Origin: an uncultured SAR324 cluster bacterium
GTDB taxonomy: Bacteria; SAR324; NAC60-12
DNA: 27,727 nucleotides
Direction: 5' to 3'
Assembly (NCBI GenBank): GCA_902513935.1
Contig: CABXOR010000023.1
Coordinates: forward strand, 1 to 27,727
In this document: positions 24,392-27,727 of the stretch, in pieces
Numbering within the stretch: the first letter of the stretch is position 1
How the letters are laid out: every line of letters begins with the position of its first letter
The notes under the pieces: generated by a model
Databases searched by the model: none
The model's input: the letters and a program-made list of their open reading frames with translations, nothing else
Told to the model about the DNA's origin: nothing
Made by a program: the position numbers and the translations under genes

Positions 24392-26242
24392 ATGAGTAGT
24401 ACTGAATTAACTCTTGATCAGCGTGATATTCGTTTCGCCGCACAGGAATGGCTTAAAATTGGTCAACTCAGCGAGTCAGAAAAATTTACTGAATTTGATC
24501 AAGATACGCTAGACTTGATGGTTCAGGAAGGTATCCGTTTTGCGATTGATGTGGTTTCACCAACACGTTCTGAAAGTGATCGTGAAGGGTGCAGAATCGA
24601 AGACGGCCGCGTAAAAGTGCCAAAATGCCTACATGAACCTTATCAAAAATCTTATGAACTTGGGTGGGCTTCGATGGGAGTGTCTCAGGAATATGGCGGA
24701 ATGGGTGCTCCTGCAACACTCGTATTAATTGTCAATGAGGCAATGAACGGAGCAAATCTTGGGCTGAGTATGTTTTTTGGACTGACTACCGGAGCCGCCG
24801 ATCTGATTGAGACCTATGGTTCTGACTCTCTGAAACAAAAGTATGTAGCTAAAATGTATCAAGGTAAGTTTACAGGGACCATGTGCTTAAGTGAACCTCA
24901 GGCCGGTTCGGATGTCGGAGCAGGTACGACCAGTGCCGAATCAGTCGAAGACGGAGTATACAAGATCAAAGGCTCCAAGTGCTGGATTTCTTCAGGTGAC
25001 AGTGATTTGGGTGAAAACGTGATTCACGCAGTACTGGCTAGAGTCAAAGGTGCTCCGGATGGAACGAAAGGTTTGAGCCTGTTCATAGTTCCTCACACAC
25101 GTGTGAATGATGATGGTTCGCTTGGAGACTGGAACAATGTCACTGTAGTCTCCATTGAAGATAAATTGGGAATCCATGCCAGCCCCACTGCAGTTTTGAA
25201 TTTTGGAGAAAACGGGGATTGCCTGGGTTGGATTCTTGGAGAAGAAGGTAAGGGAATTTCCTCAATGTTCATGATGATGAATGGGGCACGTATATTTACC
25301 GGATTGATAGGTTTGTCTCTGGCAGGGGCTGCATATGAAAACGCTAAAACTTATGCCTACGAGCGCGTGCAGGGCACAAATATTTCAAAAATTCGTGATT
25401 CGGAAGCACCTCGTGTTACGATTGTCGAACATCCTGCGGTACGACTCAACTTGATCAATATGAAGGCCAAAGTCGAAGCTATGCGTGCTTTGCTTTATTA
25501 TACTGTTTTTCAATTGGACTTGGAACTAATTGCAAAAACAGATGAAGAAGGTCAAAAAGCACAAAACATGGTAGATTTGCTGACACCGATGTGCAAAGGC
25601 TGGTGTACAGAGGTTGGTCTGGATGTAGTTCAAGTCGGAATTCAAGTACTTGGCGGTGTTGGATACACCAAAGATTTTCCTATGGAACAACTTTTTCGCG
25701 ATGCCCGTATTGCGCCTATTTACGAAGGAACGACTGATATTCAAGCCCTGGACCTGGTGGGGCGGAAAATGATACAGAATGACGGAATTATTTTTCAACA
25801 ATTGATGGAACAGTTTAGTCAGTCGATTGAAAAACACAGGGAACATCCTGAACTTAGTGAAATATTCAAAACATTTGAGGGGCACTGTGAAACACTTTAT
25901 GAAACATTTTTGGGCTCACAAGAAGTCCTGAAAATAAGGGGTATGGAAGGTGTTGCACTTTATGCTACTCCGTTTTTGATGTATATCTCCTCAATTTCAG
26001 CAGGTTGGCTCTTGTTGCAGCAAGCCGTCGTTGCCACAGAAAAATTGGGACAAATAAAAACTAAAAATGGAGTCGGTAACCATGCTGATTCAAGTCTTTT
26101 GAAAGAGAATGAAGACGCCCTTTTTTATGCAAACAAACTTAAAACAACACGTTATTTTGTTGAGGCAATAATTCCACAATTTGAAGCTTTGCTTGTAGGA
26201 GGCAGAAAACAAAACTTCGATGCGTTAGAAATTGTTTTTTGA
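24392..26242 (+). CDS. Acyl-CoA dehydrogenase of the long DmdC/AidB-like type
   Basis: 616 residues, longer than the usual 380-residue acyl-CoA dehydrogenases and typical of the roughly 600-residue group that includes DmdC and several long-chain FadE-like enzymes. The flavin- and substrate-binding motifs are present: MCLSEPQAGSDVGAG and IKGSKCWISSGD, then QVLGGVGYTKDFPMEQLFRDARI. The catalytic base is Glu445 in IYEGTTDIQALDLVGRKM, matching the DmdC position. The last 150 residues form the extra C-terminal domain of this group. It introduces the alpha-beta double bond of an acyl-CoA using FAD. The actual substrate (fatty acyl-CoA or a methylmercaptopropionyl-CoA-like compound) cannot be read from sequence. 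fadB follows after 47 bases, which favours beta-oxidation. Confidence 0.88.
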   Translation: MSSTELTLDQRDIRFAAQEWLKIGQLSESEKFTEFDQDTLDLMVQEGIRFAIDVVSPTRSESDREGCRIEDGRVKVPKCLHEPYQKSYELGWASMGVSQEYGGMGAPATLVLIVNEAMNGANLGLSMFFGLTTGAADLIETYGSDSLKQKYVAKMYQGKFTGTMCLSEPQAGSDVGAGTTSAESVEDGVYKIKGSKCWISSGDSDLGENVIHAVLARVKGAPDGTKGLSLFIVPHTRVNDDGSLGDWNNVTVVSIEDKLGIHASPTAVLNFGENGDCLGWILGEEGKGISSMFMMMNGARIFTGLIGLSLAGAAYENAKTYAYERVQGTNISKIRDSEAPRVTIVEHPAVRLNLINMKAKVEAMRALLYYTVFQLDLELIAKTDEEGQKAQNMVDLLTPMCKGWCTEVGLDVVQVGIQVLGGVGYTKDFPMEQLFRDARIAPIYEGTTDIQALDLVGRKMIQNDGIIFQQLMEQFSQSIEKHREHPELSEIFKTFEGHCETLYETFLGSQEVLKIRGMEGVALYATPFLMYISSISAGWLLLQQAVVATEKLGQIKTKNGVGNHADSSLLKENEDALFYANKLKTTRYFVEAIIPQFEALLVGGRKQNFDALEIVF

Positions 26243-26289
26243 AATGAGGCGGACATTTAAAACCGACCTACTGTTATAATAAGGAAATT

Positions 26290-27727
26290 ATGGAATATAA
26301 AGGTCAGGCTATACAGTGTCGTACTCTGGGGAATAATATTGTAGAGTTGACATTTGATGCACAGGGAGAATCGGTCAATAAATTTGATCAAAACTCTCTT
26401 TCAGAACTTAGTGAAGTAGTCAAAGAGTTGGAAGCTGATAAATCAATCAGTGGCCTCCTGGTCTCCAGCGGGAAAGGTGTTTTTATTGTTGGAGCCGATA
26501 TTACAGAATTTCTAAAAGGGTTTCAAGTCCCACAGGACGAGTTGGTTCAGTGGGTTAGGGAGGCACAACAGGTTTTTACGGATTTGGAGAACCTGCATTT
26601 CCCAAGTGTTTGTGCCATCAACGGTTATGCGCTGGGAGGAGGTTTTGAGTTCGGTCTGGCCTGTACATACAGGGTGGCTTCAACAAAAGCCATAGTTGGG
26701 CTTCCGGAAGTGAAGCTTGGTTTGCTGCCAGGCTTTGGAGGTACATCTCGTCTGCCGCGCCTAGTTGGTGCAGACAACGCACTGGAATGGATTGCCGGAG
26801 GGACAGAGAATAAGCCTGAAAAAGCACTGCAAATAGGTGCAATCGATGCTGTTGTTGAACCGGAAATATTGAGGGATGCAGCTTTGGATCTGCTGACCAG
26901 GGCAATCGGAGGTGAATTGGACTGGCAGGCAAAACGTGCTGAAAAACTTGAGGCGTTAAATCTGAATGAAAATGAGGCAATGATGACCTTTGAAACTGCA
27001 CGGGCTTTTATTGCCGCAAAGGCTGGACCAAATTATCCGGCTCCATTGACCATTGTCGGAGTTATGCAGGCTAGCGCAAGGTTTACTTTGGAAGGGGCTT
27101 TGGAGATTGAGGCTGAAGGCTTTTCTGAACTTGCAAAATCTAAGGAAGCATCGGCTTTAATCGGTTTGTTTTTAGGTGACCAACTACTCAAAAGAAAAGC
27201 AAAACAATCTACAAAGCAAGCTGAACCGGTAAAAAGGGCGGCAGTTCTCGGAGCAGGTATTATGGGCGGCGGAGTGGCTTATCAATCTTCATATAGAGGC
27301 ATTCCGATTGCTATGAAAGATATTGCGCAAGTTCAACTCGATTTAGGCATGAGTGAAGCTACAAATATTTTGCAGAAACGTGTGGATCGTGGCCACATGG
27401 AACCGAAAAAAATGGCCCAGGTTTTAACCGGAATCACGCCGACTCTGTCTTATGAGAATTTAAAAGACGTGGATTTGGTGGTTGAAGCTGTGGTTGAAAA
27501 AGAAAGCGTCAAAAAAATTGTCTTGGCCGAAACCGAACCATTACTAAGAGAAAATGCAATTTTAACTTCTAATACCTCCACCATTTCAATCACAAAATTG
27601 GCCCAAGGTTTAAAGCGTCCGGAACAGTTTTGTGGAATGCACTTTTTCAATCCTGTCCACCGGATGCCGCTGGTTGAAGTAGTTCGTGGAGAAAAGAGCA
27701 GTGAGTCGACTATTGCTGCAACTGTCG
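26290..27727 (+). CDS. fadB: Fatty acid oxidation complex alpha subunit FadB (partial at 3' end)
   Basis: The frame is open from an ATG at 26290 to the window end, giving 479 residues; the family is about 715-730 long. The ATG follows a good ribosome site, AAGGAAA (26281-26287). The N-terminal half is an enoyl-CoA hydratase: [25 protein letters not shown] with Glu120, and [15 protein letters not shown] with Glu140. These equal the two catalytic glutamates of E. coli FadB (119 and 139). From about 317 the hydroxyacyl-CoA dehydrogenase part begins with [17 protein letters not shown] (NAD binding), and [15 protein letters not shown] carries the catalytic His. The resemblance to gammaproteobacterial FadB is very close throughout. 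It performs the hydration and second oxidation of beta-oxidation, usually complexed with the thiolase FadA, whose gene may lie beyond the edge. Confidence 0.95.
   Translation, partial: MEYKGQAIQCRTLGNNIVELTFDAQGESVNKFDQNSLSELSEVVKELEADKSISGLLVSSGKGVFIVGADITEFLKGFQVPQDELVQWVREAQQVFTDLENLHFPSVCAINGYALGGGFEFGLACTYRVASTKAIVGLPEVKLGLLPGFGGTSRLPRLVGADNALEWIAGGTENKPEKALQIGAIDAVVEPEILRDAALDLLTRAIGGELDWQAKRAEKLEALNLNENEAMMTFETARAFIAAKAGPNYPAPLTIVGVMQASARFTLEGALEIEAEGFSELAKSKEASALIGLFLGDQLLKRKAKQSTKQAEPVKRAAVLGAGIMGGGVAYQSSYRGIPIAMKDIAQVQLDLGMSEATNILQKRVDRGHMEPKKMAQVLTGITPTLSYENLKDVDLVVEAVVEKESVKKIVLAETEPLLRENAILTSNTSTISITKLAQGLKRPEQFCGMHFFNPVHRMPLVEVVRGEKSSESTIAATV

Noticed and set aside
1..27727. CRISPR array, insertion sequence, prophage or biosynthetic cluster
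   Set aside because: No regularly spaced repeats, transposase or integrase motifs, or modular synthases were seen on either strand.

Overview
The window is a gene-dense piece of chromosome from a Gram-negative bacterium, fairly AT-rich by eye. Signs of a Gram-negative cell are a lipobox lipoprotein, a periplasmic HtrA-type protease, a short FtsL next to FtsI, AcnA, a FadB-type beta-oxidation enzyme and DXP-dependent vitamin B6 genes. A lineage outside the classical Gammaproteobacteria is likely, because the division genes are scattered, FtsZ has a very long tail and the PRPP synthetase is divergent. I cannot name the genus. No mobile element, CRISPR array, rRNA or tRNA was seen.

Layout. Positions 1-2787 (+): the end of proS, a divergent PRPP-synthetase-family gene and trkA, closely packed. 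2878-3210: a small cysteine-containing lipoprotein. 3416-6477: ftsA and ftsZ, with no ftsQ, ddl or mur genes upstream. 6478-6701: a gap holding a 95-base inverted-repeat structure, the best candidate for an unannotated RNA. 6702-8590: two overlapping genes for membrane-anchored proteins with degenerate FHA domains. 8596-14060 (-): a four-gene run made of a DUF4340-like anchored protein, an RluA-type pseudouridine synthase, a PGM2-type phosphohexomutase and a secreted protein of unknown function. 14328-17596 (+): aconitase A and an HNH protein. 17593-20725 (-): serC, an HtrA-type protease and a pteridine-reductase-like SDR. 20759-21793 (+): pdxA. 21914-24092 (-): ftsI and ftsL. 24392-27727 (+): a beta-oxidation operon with a DmdC-type acyl-CoA dehydrogenase and FadB, which runs off the end.

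How they fit together. Most genes are housekeeping. Cell division appears twice (ftsA-ftsZ and ftsL-ftsI), as two fragments of a dcw cluster that has been broken up. serC and pdxA both feed the DXP-dependent pyridoxal phosphate route and lie about 2 kb apart on opposite strands. The fad pair handles acyl-CoA dehydrogenation, then hydration and the second oxidation.

The less ordinary signals are the structured intergenic RNA candidate after ftsZ, the roughly 250-residue acidic FtsZ linker, the FHA membrane pair beside it, the 409-residue PRPP-synthetase relative, a dyad overlapping a consensus -35 hexamer just upstream of ftsZ, a decayed palindromic dispersed repeat upstream of serC, and a marked excess of the palindrome TCCGGA across the window. 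I found no defence island or biosynthetic cluster.
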